Assembly (NCBI GenBank): GCA_902491375.1
Contig: CABUHE010000048.1
Coordinates: 1-7,479 of the forward strand
Source of the DNA: an uncultured Prevotella sp.
Lineage (GTDB): Bacteria > Bacteroidota > Bacteroidia > Bacteroidales > Bacteroidaceae
Reading direction: 5' to 3'
Length of the DNA: 7,479 nt
The notes beneath the pieces are model-generated. The model was not told where the DNA came from. It saw only the letters and a program-made list of their open reading frames with translations, and made no database searches. Shown in pieces: positions 6,107 to 7,479 of this stretch. Positions within the stretch are counted from its first letter, which is position 1, and the number at the start of each line of letters is the position of its first letter. A program made the translations under genes and the position numbers.

Positions 6107-7243
6107 ATGCAGTATTGTAAGACAGTAACACTTAGGACACGCCCCATAAAAAATGGGATGCTGTCATTCTATCTGGATTACTATCCAGGCTATCGGGACA
6201 TCGTTACGATGAAAACCACTCGCCACGAATCGTTAGGAATCTACATCTATGCAGACCCTCAGAACAAACGAGAAAAGGAGTTCAACGAGATCATGACTGA
6301 AAAGGCTGAAGCCATTCGATGCCGTAGGTTTGAGAGCGTTGTCAACGAAAGGTACGACTTCTTTGACAAATCTAAGATGCATGGTGATTTCCTTGATTAT
6401 TTCAACAGAGTACTTCAGGGGAAAGATCCCAAATGGAAGTTTGTTTATGAACACTTCAAGTATTTTGTCGGTGGCAAATGTCGATGCGAAGAGGTGGACA
6501 TCGACCTTTGCAACAACTTCCGTAAATACCTTCTAACCGCCAAGAATCTAAGAAACGGAAAACCTATGTTCATTAACTCTGTTGCTGGATATTGGTCAAC
6601 CTTCAGAGGATTTATCAATATTGCATACAGGGACAAAATGATTCGTACCAATCCGAACGACTTCCTCGAAAAAATTCCAACAGTCCCTGTTAATAAGGAA
6701 AGTCTGACATTGGCCGAGCTTCAAAAGCTCTACAAAACTCCATGCGAAATAGATGTCCTTAAAAGAGCCTCTATTTTTGCTTGTCTAACAGGAATGCGTC
6801 GAAGTGATATTATAAACCTAACCTGGGGGAATATCAAATCTTATTCAGATGGTGGTAAATATGTGGAATTTTACGCTCAAAAGACAAAGGCGCGAAATAT
6901 CATCCCTATCAGCGAGGAAGCATACAAACTGATTTCTCAGAACAGAAAAAGTATCAACGGCAAGGTATTTGAGGGGTTCGAGATTATCATGGCACAAAAG
7001 CCCTTAAAAGCCTGGCTAAGAAAAGCGGGTATCAAGAAACGCATCACATTCCACTCTTTCCGGCACACATTCGCCTCATTGCAAGTTGAACTTGGAACAG
7101 ATCTCTATACTGTCATGCAGCTGTTGGCTCATAAGAGTGTGACAACGACACAAATATATGCTTGTCATGCCGACCCGAAAAGGAGAGAAACGGCAACAAG
7201 AATCTCATCTAAGGTACTTGGCAAAGAGAAGAAAGCCAAATAA
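6107..7243 (+). CDS. Tyrosine recombinase / site-specific integrase
   Basis: This is a complete tyrosine recombinase of 378 residues, which would cut and rejoin DNA at specific sites through a covalent 3'-phosphotyrosine link. The N-terminal part (about 1-90) looks like the arm-binding domain common in Bacteroidota integrases, followed by a SAM-like core-binding domain (about 90-195). The catalytic domain has every expected residue: Arg231 in LTGMRRSD, Lys259 in the QKTK hairpin, His316 and Arg319 in HSFRH, His342 in LLAHKSV, and the nucleophile Tyr351 in TTTQIYA. It should therefore be active. It follows the multi-HTH gene on the same strand with a 112-bp gap and may be cotranscribed. Ile codons are mostly ATT or ATC (about 3 of 19 counted are ATA), like the multi-HTH gene and unlike the host genes. 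It could integrate the element or invert a local segment; no inverted site pair is obvious in the window. Confidence 0.94.
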   Translation: MQYCKTVTLRTRPIKNGMLSFYLDYYPGYRDIVTMKTTRHESLGIYIYADPQNKREKEFNEIMTEKAEAIRCRRFESVVNERYDFFDKSKMHGDFLDYFNRVLQGKDPKWKFVYEHFKYFVGGKCRCEEVDIDLCNNFRKYLLTAKNLRNGKPMFINSVAGYWSTFRGFINIAYRDKMIRTNPNDFLEKIPTVPVNKESLTLAELQKLYKTPCEIDVLKRASIFACLTGMRRSDIINLTWGNIKSYSDGGKYVEFYAQKTKARNIIPISEEAYKLISQNRKSINGKVFEGFEIIMAQKPLKAWLRKAGIKKRITFHSFRHTFASLQVELGTDLYTVMQLLAHKSVTTTQIYACHADPKRRETATRISSKVLGKEKKAK

Positions 7244-7261
7244 TGCTCTATATATTGAGCA
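7244..7261 (+). terminator. Weak hairpin after the recombinase gene
   Basis: TGCTC (7244-7248) and GAGCA (7257-7261) flank an AT-rich 8-nt loop directly after the stop codon. There is no T-tract after it on the plus strand, so termination is doubtful; it may only mark the 3' end of the message. Confidence 0.25.
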
Positions 7262-7358
7262 AACAAACAATTATTGCAACAAATCCTGCCAGCATGAATG
7301 AGCTAAGACAAGAAATATATTAAAAATGCCCAAAATATCGTAGTATAAAGAGATTGTC

Positions 7359-7390
7359 TTTCAGTAATTCAAAAATTCCCCTTAACTTTG
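7359..7390 (+). promoter_or_regulatory. Outward-facing promoter near the right edge
   Basis: A near-consensus -33 box TTTC (7359-7362), a 20-bp spacer and a -7 box TAACTTTG (7383-7390) fit the Bacteroidota pattern. Transcription would start near 7397 and run off the window. No start codon with a meaningful reading frame follows within the remaining 80 bases, so the gene it drives lies beyond 7479. Confidence 0.55.
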
Positions 7391-7479
7391 CAGTCCGAGG
7401 CAGAGTCAACTAGCAAGTGCAACATTACGGAAAATTTTTGAAAAACGCTTCGGTAGGAGTGAGAAAATTTAGTTTTTCC

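Noticed and set aside
7471..7479. AGTTTTTCC at the window edge also occurs at 4137-4145, just before the -7 box there
   Set aside because: It is a 9-base, T-rich match cut off by the window end; without the following bases it cannot be interpreted.
4032..7479. CRISPR array, retron or diversity-generating retroelement
   Set aside because: There are no spacer-separated palindromic repeats of CRISPR length and no reverse transcriptase motifs; the decamers are too short and too closely spaced.

Overview
The window looks like a chromosome segment of a Bacteroidales bacterium, most likely near Prevotella. Three things point there: Bacteroidota-type promoters (a TTTG-like -33 box, about 20 bp, then TAnnTTTG), no Shine-Dalgarno sequences, and strong use of the isoleucine codon ATA in the left half. 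The taxonomic placement is an inference from these features and from the protein families.

Left half (about 1-4031): ordinary host genes. On the minus strand an HD-domain phosphohydrolase gene overlaps the 5' end of a gene for an exported cyclophilin-type peptidyl-prolyl isomerase, and the pair ends at a terminator near 61-86. Facing the other way are menA (menaquinone prenyltransferase) and then mnmE (tRNA U34-modification GTPase). The HD gene and menA share one compact promoter region: two promoters with 20-bp spacers lie on top of each other on opposite strands, inside a perfect 8-bp inverted repeat.

Middle (4032-4347): a 316-bp gap with no convincing gene. It holds a terminator just after mnmE, a near-consensus promoter (4125-4156), and an array of six TGAGA(C/A) motifs. 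Within each of its two groups the motifs are spaced exactly 10 bp apart, and the whole lies in an imperfect 46-bp duplication.

Right half (4348-7479): DNA with different codon use, probably one end of a mobile element. It encodes a 548-residue protein with an N-terminal zinc-ribbon-like segment and, by my reading, eight tandem excisionase/MerR-like helix-turn-helix modules. A complete 378-residue tyrosine recombinase follows. An outward-facing promoter at 7359-7390 suggests that cargo genes continue past the window.

The most interesting proposal is that the multi-HTH protein reads the 10-bp-pitch array module by module. It would then control its own gene, and possibly the recombinase, as a polymeric excisionase or regulator. 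This is inference. The repeats and the modules can both be seen directly, but their link cannot be proved from the sequence. The 3' end of mnmE is a plausible integration site, by analogy with SGI1 in trmE of Enterobacteriaceae, but no second copy of the candidate att sequence lies in the window.
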